Below, piece by piece: positions 54,277 through 62,423 of a stretch of DNA of 64,000 nucleotides. The stretch is from NCBI RefSeq assembly GCF_030433435.1, contig NZ_JANRHH010000047.1:62001-126000 (forward strand), read 5' to 3'. The notes beneath the pieces were generated by a model. That model did not search any database. It saw only the letters and a list, made by a program, of their open reading frames with translations, and was not told the DNA's origin. A program made the position numbers and the translations under genes. Position 1 is the stretch's first letter. Each line of letters opens with the position of its first letter. The stretch is from Polycladomyces subterraneus. GTDB lineage: Bacteria > Bacillota > Bacilli > Thermoactinomycetales > JIR-001.

Positions 54277-55086
54277 ATGATCATCGCGGTGGATTGCGGG
54301 CGCAGTTATGTCAAAGTGATGACGGAAGAAAAGACGTTTCTGTTTCCCAGCAAAGTGAGCGGGTGGCGCAAACGGAACTACCGACAGGAAGTGGATGGGG
54401 ATATCGAGCTTCAGTATCGGGGCCGAAAATGGTTTGTGGGTCAACTGGCCGAACGGGAAGGAGAGTTTACCCGCCAAGCGATGCAGGACACCAAAGCGGT
54501 GGAGGAGACGCTGCTGCTCACGCTGACCGCCATTCACCTGGCGGGAGGAAAGGGAAACGTCACGCTGGTGACGGGCTTGCCGATTGTCAATTTCACCGAA
54601 GAGGAAAAATACGCAGTAAAACAGCTGTTGCAGGGGCATCATCACGTGGAAGTAAACGGCCGGTGGAAACATTTTCACATCGATCGCGTCTATACGACGA
54701 TTGAAGGGGGGAGCGCATTTTTCGCCGAACCGCGTATGGGATTGGTACGCATCATCGATTTCGGAGCCAAGACTACCAACTATGCGACATTTAAGGACCG
54801 GGTGTTCATCGACCGGGAATCGGGTACAATTCCGATCGGCTGGGAAACGGCCAAGGAATCCAATGTGAGAGAGATGGCTGATTTGATCGCCAGCAGTGTC
54901 TCCAAAAAATGGGGAGCGGACGACGTTGTACTGTTGGTGGGGGGCATGGCGAAAAAGATGGAGCCGCACATACAGGAACATTTCCGTTGCGCATTGTCGG
55001 TCAAATATCCGCAAACCGCCAATGTTCGGGGATATTTCGCAGTGGGGAAAGCGATGATTGAGGGAGTTGAGGGAGTGCGGGTATGA
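54277..55086 (+). CDS. ParM/Alp7A-like actin ATPase
   Basis: 269 residues, actin-fold ATPase of the plasmid-segregation (StbA/ParM/Alp) kind. Phosphate 1 IIAVDCGRSYVKVM at the N terminus, phosphate 2 VRIIDFGAKTTNYATF (~150-166) and adenosine motif VVLLVGGMAKKM (~215-227) are clear. Somewhat shorter than ParM (~320). ATG 54277 with GGAGGG upstream. It overlaps the next gene by ATGA, as in type II partition cassettes. No centromere-like iterons are visible upstream. Confidence 0.82.
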   Translation: MIIAVDCGRSYVKVMTEEKTFLFPSKVSGWRKRNYRQEVDGDIELQYRGRKWFVGQLAEREGEFTRQAMQDTKAVEETLLLTLTAIHLAGGKGNVTLVTGLPIVNFTEEEKYAVKQLLQGHHHVEVNGRWKHFHIDRVYTTIEGGSAFFAEPRMGLVRIIDFGAKTTNYATFKDRVFIDRESGTIPIGWETAKESNVREMADLIASSVSKKWGADDVVLLVGGMAKKMEPHIQEHFRCALSVKYPQTANVRGYFAVGKAMIEGVEGVRV

Positions 55087-55298
55087 AAAAGACAGTGGCC
55101 GTGTCATTTGATCTGTCTGATCCGATGGAGAAAGATCTGTTTCAGTTTGCGCAAAGGAAGACAAGTAATTTCGGCGATCTGGTCAAACATTTGCTGTTTG
55201 CGTGGCGTTACGGTTATCTGGAACCGGACGGAAAATGGGAAACGTCTCAGCCCGATGCTGCACAAGTAATCCGCAACAGCGGCCTTCCTTTTGGATGA
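55083..55298 (+). CDS. Small ParR/Alp7R-like partner protein
   Basis: 71 residues overlapping the actin-like gene. The N terminus KKTVAVSFDLSDPMEKDLF, then an amphipathic helix (FGDLVKHLLFAWRYGYL), fits a ribbon-helix-helix DNA-binding protein. By position and size it is the likely DNA adaptor of the filament. No direct homology recognised; role inferred from gene pairing. Confidence 0.6.
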   Translation: MKKTVAVSFDLSDPMEKDLFQFAQRKTSNFGDLVKHLLFAWRYGYLEPDGKWETSQPDAAQVIRNSGLPFG

Positions 55299-55323
55299 GC
55301 ATGCAAGAATGGAGGAATCCTGG

Positions 55324-55695
55324 TTGAATCGAACGACGGAATTTGTGTTAGCTTTGATCGGTGGGATTTTCGGGCTGCTCTTGTCCCTTTCCTATGTGCT
55401 GGTCGGCGGCGTTGGACTGGTTTCGGGGGTGGAGGAAGCGCAACAAGGCGGTATAGTGATCACGGTGGCCGGAATCCTGCTGTTGATTGGTTCGGTCGCC
55501 TCCATGATTCTCTCCGCACCTTCGCAAATCCGGAAGCATCACAAATGGAGTGGCGGCGTGACATTGGCCACCGGCATTCTTGGCTTTTTTGTAACGTTTA
55601 TTCTGTGGCTGATTCCCGGCGTGTTGCTGATCATTTCCGGTGCATTGTCACTTCGAAGTCCCAAAACAGACAGTCAAAGCCGTACGGAAGTGTGA
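55324..55695 (+). CDS. DUF4064-like membrane protein
   Basis: 123 residues, four hydrophobic segments (FVLALIGGIFGLLLSLSYVL, IVITVAGILLLIGSVASM, ATGILGFFVTFILWLIPG and following). TTG start with GGAGG 9 bp upstream. Family of unknown function. It begins 25 bp after the ParR-like gene, perhaps in the same transcript. Confidence 0.72.
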   Translation: MNRTTEFVLALIGGIFGLLLSLSYVLVGGVGLVSGVEEAQQGGIVITVAGILLLIGSVASMILSAPSQIRKHHKWSGGVTLATGILGFFVTFILWLIPGVLLIISGALSLRSPKTDSQSRTEV

Positions 55696-55732
55696 AGCAC
55701 ATCCCGGATGCCCAGGGAGGCATCGAGGCTGC

Positions 55733-55895
55733 TGACAAAGTGGTTTCACCACTCGTGATTTCGGGTGCGCCGGTTTCCCACTCGTTCATGAATCGCTGCG
55801 CTCAAAGGTCGCTCGCAGGAATTCGGACACCCTCTTTTAGGAGAACGGATCCGAATTTCCCGTCGAGCGACTCTATCTGTTGCCGCGGAGATCGG
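55733..55895. repeat. Dispersed intergenic repeat R2, copy 2
   Basis: TGACAAAGTGGT (55733-55744), GTGATTTCGGG and CGAATTTCCCGTC (55852-55864) match copy 1 at 26099 in order; the extra central part includes CAAAGGTCGCTCGCAGGAAT, similar to CAAAGGTCGTTCGTGGGAAA at 60075-60094. Confidence 0.55.
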
Positions 55896-55967
55896 AAAAG
55901 TTTGACTCTTTGTACATTATCGTCTGAGAGAATGGGCGCTATTACAAAGTTAAAGTGAGGAGAGATT

Positions 55968-56765
55968 ATGTCAGATGGGTTTGTAGCGCGTTCTTTAGAT
56001 GAGATACGATTTTGGTCACGTATCATGAAGGAACATTCACTCTTTCTTAAATTAGGTTTTCGATGTGAAGATACTCAACTAATTAAGGAAGCAGACTACT
56101 TTTATGCTTTATTTCAGGATATAGAAAACAAATCGCATTCCTACTCATTCAAAACAGATCCTGAGGTCATTAAACGGTTTAATGCAAAGGTTTACAATGC
56201 GGCCTCACAGATTTGGGCATTCAAAAGAAAGGTATTGGGCTTAGTGCTCACATGTCAAATGCCCGGTGCAAACAACTTTCCCTTATTAATCGACCATGTA
56301 AGCAGAGAAGCCAATTATTTCAGAAAGCGATTGAAAGAACTCAATACAGGAACATTAGAACCACTACCTGATGCAATTATTGATGAAAATGTATTTTTCT
56401 TGCGGATTATGGCTGACCATGCAAAATTCATTGCTCATTTACTTGATCCATCCGAACGCAAGCTGGTTGAACAAGCACGAAGCTTCAGTCATGATTTTGA
56501 TCAGTTACTATTCCAAGCCAGAGATTTAGAATCGATGCGTCCTCAATCACAAACCGTTCCTCTCTTAGATCAATTTCTTGATCAGAACAGAGTATCTGTA
56601 AAATCACTTCGTGACTTCAAAAAAACAGCACGCGAACTAATTGAAGCGTGCCGAATAAAAAGCATTATTCATCCTTTATTAGCAGATCACGTGTTTCGCG
56701 AAGCCGAAAGGTTTCTCACTATTATTGATATGTTTGAACAGCATTTAAATGCTAAGACCCGGTGA
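55968..56765 (+). CDS. DUF2935 family protein, AT-rich
   Basis: 265 residues, predicted four-helix, ferritin-like DUF2935. Two repeats each with E/H pairs: MKEHSLFLKLGF, LIDHVSREANYF, MADHAKFIAHLL and LLADHVFREAERF suggest a metal site. Function unknown. Codon use is clearly AT-rich compared with both sides (for example AAATTAGG, TTATTAATCG), so recent acquisition is likely. ATG with GAGGAGAG upstream. Confidence 0.85.
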   Translation: MSDGFVARSLDEIRFWSRIMKEHSLFLKLGFRCEDTQLIKEADYFYALFQDIENKSHSYSFKTDPEVIKRFNAKVYNAASQIWAFKRKVLGLVLTCQMPGANNFPLLIDHVSREANYFRKRLKELNTGTLEPLPDAIIDENVFFLRIMADHAKFIAHLLDPSERKLVEQARSFSHDFDQLLFQARDLESMRPQSQTVPLLDQFLDQNRVSVKSLRDFKKTARELIEACRIKSIIHPLLADHVFREAERFLTIIDMFEQHLNAKTR

Positions 56766-57190
56766 GACATAGGATAGCGAGCTATTACCGAAGCTCAGAA
56801 AGAAAATGAGTGTATATTCCTCGAATTTTTCCAGTACAAATACGATAGCTCGAGTGTTGCAAAACGACGAAGTGAAATCCTCTTTGGGACGTTGGAAATA
56901 CTGTTGATTTTCGAGGCCGGGATTTTGATCATGAGGGAATCGGTAAACTCGTTCATCTTCTGCTCCTCGGTGTAGCCGTCATGGGGTTTGGTGCGGTTAT
57001 AATTGGGGCATGGGGCGAATCGTCAAACAGGTGGGGGAAGAGACCCGTTCCATTGCCATGCGCTTCGATGCCTTGCACTTGTTGTCGGATTCATACACTC
57101 CGACCGGGGTGGCTACATACTTTGTCACAAGTCTCAATGCCCAAGAGGGCTTTTTTTGTTTCCACACTAACAGTTCCTTACAGAAAAAGT
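56766..57190. other. Degraded region without intact gene
   Basis: Short frames only. One reads DFDHEGIGKLVHLLLLGVAV then MGFGAVIIGAWGE, a membrane-like fragment, and a neighbouring frame starts MGRIVKQVGEETRSIAMRF. I take these as remnants of one or more dead genes. Confidence 0.45.
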
Positions 57191-57312
57191 CGCCTGAAAG
57201 CCCACGGTTTCAATCGTGGGATGAAAGGGGCGTTGCTCGGTGCCCTCTGAAGAGGGCGCTTAGAGCAACATTTTTTGTTTTGGTTGTTGCAGTATTAATA
57301 AAATACTGATAC
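57188..57312 (+). mobile_element. IS200/IS605-like right-end remnant (probable)
   Basis: GAAAGCCCACGGTTTCAATC followed by GTGGGATGAAAGG forms the stem CCCAC-GGTTTCAATC-GTGGG, a hairpin of the type seen at the 3' end of IS605-family elements and their guide RNAs. Next to it a nested hairpin GTTGCTC...CCCTCT-GAAG-AGGG...GAGCAAC and an imperfect GTTG...CAAC repeat. No transposase frame remains. Confidence 0.4.
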
Positions 57313-57427
57313 AACTAAAACCATGGGACAAGCATACAGAAGGACGACAAGGGTTAACCCAATATGAATTGGCTGCCAAACGGTGCGGGACGGACCCGTG
57401 GCCGGTTCCTTTCCGCGGGAAGGGCCA

Positions 57428-57655
57428 CTAGATCCGTTTGAGGTGTTTGGCACTGTAAAGCAGAATGTGGCCGCATTGTCTGCACAGGTAATTGAGTACG
57501 GGTACGGCGTCTTCTGTATGTAAGCGCGTCTGTCCGTCCGCGGTTTTGGACATAGGAGTCAGCGCGAAAAGCTGGCCGGTCTCGAGAAAATGGAGACCGC
57601 CGCACTGGGGACAGCGCATCCGAGATGGATGGGTTCGTAGGTTACGTTCTTCCAA
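57428..57655 (-). CDS. Zinc-ribbon protein
   Basis: 75 residues with MRCPQCGGLHF and LCRQCGHILLY, a four-cysteine zinc site. Start TTG at 57655 is preferred because GGAGGTG lies 7 bp upstream; an upstream ATG lacks one. Small zinc-ribbon proteins of this kind are common and functionally unassigned. Divergent from queF. Confidence 0.65.
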   Translation of the reverse strand: MEERNLRTHPSRMRCPQCGGLHFLETGQLFALTPMSKTADGQTRLHTEDAVPVLNYLCRQCGHILLYSAKHLKRI

Positions 57656-57808
57656 AGTAGGTACACCTCCGGTTAACATTCTACATCATTTGACCTATGT
57701 GTCGGGAGATCCCAAGTGAAAAAAAGCGGAAGGTCCGGTATAATGAAATTGTTTGAGATATGAAGGACCGATCCGTACGACGGATCGAATCGAGGAGAGG
57801 TGTACCAA

Positions 57809-58240
57809 ATGGGGAAAGTGACGCATGATCACAGCAAATACGCCAACATTCGTTTTGACACACAAGACGAATCGGCGATCATGGTGGATATCCTGGAAAC
57901 CATCCCGTACGAATATCCCGGAAAAGATACGGAAGTGGTCATCCCGACCAGTGAATTCACCTCCGTATGTCCGTGGTCGGGTCTGCCCGATTTTGCTGAG
58001 TTGACCATCACCTTCATCCCCGACCGATTGTTGGTGGAGATGAAATCGCTCAAATATTATCTGACTTCCTACCGAAACGTTGGAATTTATCAGGAGCATG
58101 CGACTAATCGCATTTTGGAGGACTTGGTTAACCTGATCAAGCCGAAATACATGAAGGTGGAAGCGGTGTGGAACCCGCGCGGCGGCTTGGGTACCCGCGT
58201 GGTGGCGGAGTATACGAAAGAAGGCTACGTCCGCAAATAA
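57809..58240 (+). CDS. queF: NADPH-dependent preQ0 reductase QueF
   Basis: Reduces 7-cyano-7-deazaguanine (preQ0) to preQ1 in queuosine synthesis. 143 residues, the unimodular type. Nucleophile Cys in [16 protein letters not shown]; binding motif [19 protein letters not shown] 57809 with GAGGAGAGG upstream. TATAAT at 57738-57743 with GTGAAA 17 bp before it is a possible promoter. No preQ1 riboswitch was seen. queCDE are elsewhere. Confidence 0.97.
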   Translation: MGKVTHDHSKYANIRFDTQDESAIMVDILETIPYEYPGKDTEVVIPTSEFTSVCPWSGLPDFAELTITFIPDRLLVEMKSLKYYLTSYRNVGIYQEHATNRILEDLVNLIKPKYMKVEAVWNPRGGLGTRVVAEYTKEGYVRK

Positions 58241-58336
58241 TGGCTGGGAAGGCAATGACGGATCATGATGCGGCTTTGTGCCGATTTTCCCGTTTCAAGA
58301 CAGGAAAAACATAAGAGCAAGTTACGTCCTGAAAAA

Positions 58337-58378
58337 GGGAGCGTTTCCCTCTCATGCGCCGGAAACGCTCCCTTTTTT
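58337..58378 (+). terminator. Terminator after queF
   Basis: Perfect 12-bp stem GGGAGCGTTTCC / GGAAACGCTCCC followed by TTTTTTC. Confidence 0.92.
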
Positions 58379-58597
58379 CTATCCAAGACTGGTAAATTCG
58401 ATGAAGTGGAAGAGCGGGTGAGGGACAATCTGCCCACTCATGTGTGATCCGGAGTCTACTGTCCATCGGAGGGTGCCCAATAAGCCGCGACGGGGAGATT
58501 CTCCGTAAAATCAGTGATTCCCATCCGTGAGATGTCTTTTATGAAATGGCCGTGCCGACATAGCTATACTATCTTCACTAGAAAGGGAGGATAATAG

Positions 58598-59004
58598 GTG
58601 CCTACGTTTACAATCGGCATAATCGATAATACGCCTGTCGGCGGCGTTCGTCCGGTGTCGACGATCCAGATCCGTTTCGCCACCGCCACGGGCGCGGATA
58701 CGATCAACATCCGAGGCTTTTTCCGTGCCGACAACGGGCAATCAGCTGTTCATTTCGGAGACGTTCCCCATTAATGCCAACACAGCGGCCAACTCGGTCT
58801 TGACTCGCACCTAAACCGTACCGACTTTCAATCCTGCTACAGGTCTTCCTATAGACGCTTTCCAGATCCAGATCAGCAACGTCACAACGGATGCCACATT
58901 CAATTTTGATCGAAAAACGAATCTGGAAATCCCATTCAAGGGGTCTATACTTCCAGACGCAAGACCAGTTCCAAACCATCACTGCAATCTCCACAGGAAT
59001 TTGA
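58598..59004 (+). pseudogene. Broken exosporium/coat-like gene
   Basis: GTG start with AAAGGGAGG 7 bp upstream, translating PTFTIGIIDNTPVGGVRPVS. After about 45 codons the frame needs a +1 shift near 58736 to continue GNQLFISETFPINANTAANS; a TAA follows, then FNPATGLPIDAFQIQISNVT and, after another shift near 58940, LYFQTQDQFQTITAISTGI to a TGA at 59002. Thr/Asn-rich beta-type sequence suits a spore surface protein, but I recognise no family. It now looks inactive. Confidence 0.6.
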
Positions 59005-59030
59005 GGCGGGATATTCAAAAGCTGGCCGGA

Positions 59031-59933
59031 TTACAGCCAGCTTTTTTCTTTGTGGACATTCAGTTTTACCTCAGCCATCAGGATACCGGCCAGGATCAGC
59101 AACACCCCCATCCACTGTGCGGGTGTGACCGGTTCGCCCAGCCACCAGGCGGACAAACTGACGGCAACGGGCAGTTCCAACGAGCCGAGCGTTGACGCTA
59201 ACCCCGTGCCGATCCTGGTAACACCAGCGGTAAACAGAATCGACGGCAGGATCGTACCGAACAGGGCGATCCAGCCGGCCCATTCCCACAAGCTGCTTTG
59301 CCACGCACCATCCCACAGGAAACGCGGCGGGAACACGAGCAGTGTGACGACAACAGAGCCCGTGGAAATCCACGCACTGCGCCACCAGGGGGAAACGTCG
59401 ACGGCGATGTGGCCGCTCAGATGGATGTATCCAGTGTAGCAGATAGCCGAGAGCAGGGCCATGGTGACACCGAAGATGGAGATCGTGGAGGGAAGTGTAT
59501 CCGTCCATCCAGCGGCCAGCACCGTTCCTGCCAAGATGAGCGCCAATGCCCATCGCTGGTTGCGTGAGGGAGCGCGACGGGTGATCCGCCATTCGAGCAC
59601 CATACCCATCCACGTAAATTGAAACAACAGCAAAATGGCAAACGAAGCGGGTAAGTCCTGCAATGAAGTGAAATAGAAGACACCGGTCAGACCGCCCATC
59701 GCTCCACAACCGCACAAAGCCAACACCGTGCGTGCGGATAACTTCGGCACCTGCCGGGTGGCCGCCAGACAGACAATCCAGATACCCAAGGCACCCGCCA
59801 CCGCCTGGGCGGCAGTCAAATCGGTGGGATGTAAGCCGTCGGCATAGGCCATTTTGACGAGTGGCGACAGCAAACCGTAGCTGGCGGCGGCTGTTAGTAC
59901 GAATAAACTTGCGATCGAACGGTTGATCCGCAT
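59031..59933 (-). CDS. DMT/EamA-family transporter
   Basis: 300 residues with ten predicted helices in two EamA repeats, as in drug/metabolite exporters. Typical features: GLLSPLVKMAYADGL near the first helix, FQFTWMGMVLEW, and ASTLGSLELPVAVSLSAWWLGEP in the second repeat. ATG at 59933 with GGGAGAG upstream. Substrate unknown. Confidence 0.88.
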   Translation of the reverse strand: MRINRSIASLFVLTAAASYGLLSPLVKMAYADGLHPTDLTAAQAVAGALGIWIVCLAATRQVPKLSARTVLALCGCGAMGGLTGVFYFTSLQDLPASFAILLLFQFTWMGMVLEWRITRRAPSRNQRWALALILAGTVLAAGWTDTLPSTISIFGVTMALLSAICYTGYIHLSGHIAVDVSPWWRSAWISTGSVVVTLLVFPPRFLWDGAWQSSLWEWAGWIALFGTILPSILFTAGVTRIGTGLASTLGSLELPVAVSLSAWWLGEPVTPAQWMGVLLILAGILMAEVKLNVHKEKSWL

Positions 59934-60334
59934 CGGTTTTCTCTCCCTGTCACCGCAAAGTTGCCGGAAAGCGGGATTTCCCCATTGGAGGAATCCTGTT
60001 CTGTTTCCATAGAGGGCGGTAAGGCCATTTCTTCGGGTGAGTCGTTTTCCCGCTCGTTCCTGTTTCGACAAGTTCAAAGGTCGTTCGTGGGAAAACGGCC
60101 ACCCTTCGCTAATACCAGACACGCCCTATCAAATCAATATATCACAAAAAGCTGGTTTCCATGCAATAAACGATCAACCGGCCCGATGATCGGGCCGGTT
60201 GACGTTCCAGGTACAGAGGTGAAGGAGGTGTAACATAAACCGATGCGGCAGGGCATCTTCCCTGAAGGTGACGGCGGGAAATTGCCCTGACATCTTAACA
60301 GACGGCGCAATGGGTGAAAAGGTTGCAAAAATGA
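59934..60334. other. Gene-free interval with hairpins and R2-like sequence
   Basis: No gene supported. CAAAGGTCGTTCGTGGGAAA at 60075-60094 resembles parts of the 55.8-kb and 22.2-kb gaps. A strong hairpin AACCGGCCCG-ATGA-CGGGCCGGTT at about 60178-60203 could end the nitroreductase transcript on the minus strand. Confidence 0.5.
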
Positions 60335-61072
60335 TCAATGATATTTGAATCCCTGCTGGTCCAAAGCTGGACGTACTTTGGGATAATAGATTTTGTTGTA
60401 AAAGGAGGAGACGGTTTGTGACCAGTTGCGGTCGCTTCCCCCGCCTGTACGCTGACGCATGTATTCGGCCATCGTTTCGTCGTACTGCCGGATCAAATCC
60501 AGCTGATCTCGGTTGTAGGTTTCCTGATGGATGACCGCTTCCCGTGGAAGACGGGGTTTTTGCGCTGAGGGATCGGCAGGGTGGCCAATCACCAGACCGG
60601 AGACGGGGAACACGTACTTGGGCAGTTCCAACAATTTGATCACTTCATCCGGATTTCTCCGGATACCGCCGATAGGGACAATCCCCAATCCCATTGATTC
60701 AGCCGCCGCGGCCGCATTGGCCAGGGCGATTCCCACATCGGTGGCTCCGACGATAATCGATTCAATGCTGTTTGTGATGGCGAGTTCCTCGCCGTTGATC
60801 TCTGCAGCCAGTTTAGCCCGGTAGAAATCAAGGCAGAATACGAGAAATACGGGAGCTTGGTCCACCCACACCTGGTTACCGACAAGCTGGGAGAGTTTCC
60901 GTTTCCGCTCCTTGTCCTTGACCACGATTACTGTAACCTGTTGACCGTTGATCGAGTTGGGAGCTGCTTGAATAGCACGGAAAATGTGATTCAGCTGTTC
61001 ATCGGACACTTCTTGGGAGGTGTAGCTTCGAATCGAACGGTGTTTCGTGAGCGTGCGAATCACGTCGTTCAT
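60335..61072 (-). CDS. NfsA/NfrA1-type flavin nitroreductase
   Basis: 245 residues, FMN enzyme using NAD(P)H. RSIRSYTSQEVSDEQL and AAPNSINGQQVTVIVV start, with AMGLGIVPIGGIRRNP-type flavin contacts (here ESMGLGIVPIGGIRRNPDEV) in the middle. Follows the PfpI-type gene by 23 bp, same strand, so one transcript controlled from the HxlR-type divergent promoter region is likely. Role: quinone/nitro-compound detoxification. Confidence 0.9.
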   Translation of the reverse strand: MNDVIRTLTKHRSIRSYTSQEVSDEQLNHIFRAIQAAPNSINGQQVTVIVVKDKERKRKLSQLVGNQVWVDQAPVFLVFCLDFYRAKLAAEINGEELAITNSIESIIVGATDVGIALANAAAAAESMGLGIVPIGGIRRNPDEVIKLLELPKYVFPVSGLVIGHPADPSAQKPRLPREAVIHQETYNRDQLDLIRQYDETMAEYMRQRTGGGSDRNWSQTVSSFYNKIYYPKVRPALDQQGFKYH

Positions 61073-61095
61073 CTTTCAGACAACCTTCCTGTATC

Positions 61096-61608
61096 TTATC
61101 GACTTGCCAAAACATCGAGCGAGGCTCGGGTGAAAGCGTCCAAATCATCCGGTGTCCGGCTGGTGACCAATCCGCCGTCTACGACCACTTCTTCATCAAA
61201 TACTTGCGCTCCTGCATTTTTCAAATCAATTTGGATCGAGGTGTAACCGGTCACCCGGCGTCCTTTCAGGACTTCGGCGTTGATCAGCAGTTGCGGGCCA
61301 TGGCAGATGGCGAAAATCGGTTTTTCGAGGTAGGCGAATTTCCGCGCAAATGCCACGAAACGTTGATCCGCCCGCAGGATATCGGGGGAAAATCCACCCG
61401 GGATAAACAATGCGTCGAAGTCTTCCGCTTTCGCATCGTCTACGGAAAGCTCAATCTTCTGTTTACCGCCGTACAAACCTTCGACGGTGCTCCCTGCTTC
61501 CGCTCCGACCAAGGTTACCTGGTGGCCAGCTTTTTTGAAGGCTTCCGCCGGCACCTCAAATTCTTTATCGTGGTACATGTTGCCCAAAACCACTGCGATG
61601 TTTGCCAT
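61096..61608 (-). CDS. PfpI-type DJ-1 superfamily stress protein
   Basis: 170 residues, general stress protein 18 (YfkM)-like. Nucleophile elbow AICHGPQLLI (Cys), acidic partner PGGFSPDILR. ATG with GGAGGAG upstream. First gene of the unit with the nitroreductase, divergent from the HxlR-type regulator; suggests a shared redox or electrophile response. Confidence 0.9.
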   Translation of the reverse strand: MANIAVVLGNMYHDKEFEVPAEAFKKAGHQVTLVGAEAGSTVEGLYGGKQKIELSVDDAKAEDFDALFIPGGFSPDILRADQRFVAFARKFAYLEKPIFAICHGPQLLINAEVLKGRRVTGYTSIQIDLKNAGAQVFDEEVVVDGGLVTSRTPDDLDAFTRASLDVLASR

Positions 61609-61716
61609 GCATGCTCTCCTCCTCGTGCTTTCTTTCTGTTAGACACTTACATGATATACCCATCACAGACTTTTTTAAAGTAGTGATTTTCTCTACACAT
61701 AATTTCGATTGGGATA

Positions 61717-61735
61717 TATAATTTCCTATAGGAAA
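61717..61735 (+). promoter_or_regulatory. Putative HxlR-type operator over regulator promoter
   Basis: TATAAT (61717-61722) runs into a perfect 14-bp palindrome TTTCCTATAGGAAA (61722-61735). It sits between the divergent PfpI and HxlR-type genes, where a dimeric regulator would bind. Confidence 0.6.
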
Positions 61736-61753
61736 GTATTTGGAGGGATCGGG

Positions 61754-62113
61754 ATGGAACAAACCAAGCCAACGGAAAACAAAAACGAAGCGTGTACAGA
61801 TATGGATGCGGAGTGGATGCAGTGTTCAGTGGAAGAAGTGTTGGATGTGATCGGAGCCAAGTGGTCGTTTATCATTTTGCGCGATTTGATTGAGGGGCCC
61901 AAGCGTTTCGGAGAACTGCTGCAATCGCTTAAGGGAGCCAGCCCCAAAACGTTGTCCGTCCGCTTGAAGGAACTGGAACGGCACGGTATCGTCACTCGCA
62001 CGGTATATCCAGAGATACCGCCCAGAGTGGAATATGCACTGACGGAAAAAGGTTTGGACCTAAAGCCTATTTTCCGGGAAATGAAAAAGTGGGGTTGTAA
62101 ATGGTTGAAGTGA
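61754..62113 (+). CDS. HxlR-family transcriptional regulator
   Basis: 119 residues, winged helix DUF24. Core EVLDVIGAKWSFIILRDLIE, FGELLQSLKGASPKTLSVRL and TVYPEIPPRVEYALTEKG. Two N-terminal Cys (EAC at ~12, MQCS at ~22) could sense thiol stress, as YodB/HypR do; the assignment is inference. ATG 61754 with GGAGGG upstream. Divergent from PfpI-nitroreductase, its likely targets. Confidence 0.9.
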   Translation: MEQTKPTENKNEACTDMDAEWMQCSVEEVLDVIGAKWSFIILRDLIEGPKRFGELLQSLKGASPKTLSVRLKELERHGIVTRTVYPEIPPRVEYALTEKGLDLKPIFREMKKWGCKWLK

Positions 62114-62367
62114 GTAATTCAACATCCATATGATCATGGGGATAAAATATCGAAGTATGATTTATTTCAACCCGTTTTCTTGATGGTCGCTGTTTTCCCT
62201 GTCTGTGCAGGCGGTTGCACAGAATCCCACCCGGTATTGGAGGGAAGCTGGTTCAATCCATTTGTGTCGATCCATGGGTTCACTTCGGAGTTCCAATATT
62301 ATAGCAGAGGGCAAAGGACAAACTTCACATGAATGAAGATTTCCGAGGAAAATGGTCCCCGATTGTG

Positions 62368-62398
62368 TATAATGATAACAATGAAAACGATTGCGCAA
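62368..62398 (+). promoter_or_regulatory. Promoter region with operator-like sequence for LacI-type gene
   Basis: TATAAT at 62368-62373, no convincing -35. TGAAAACGATTGCG at 62382-62395 partly follows the LacI/CcpA cre consensus, and TTGCGCAA at 62391-62398 is palindromic. Autoregulation is plausible. Confidence 0.4.
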
Positions 62399-62423
62399 AA
62401 GCTGTAACAAAGGGGATATCGTC

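Noticed and set aside
57188-57312. CRISPR repeat or array
   Set aside because: Only single hairpins, no regular spacing of repeats.
57680-57808. preQ1 riboswitch before queF
   Set aside because: No C-rich pseudoknot signature or A-rich tail of a preQ1 aptamer could be recognised.
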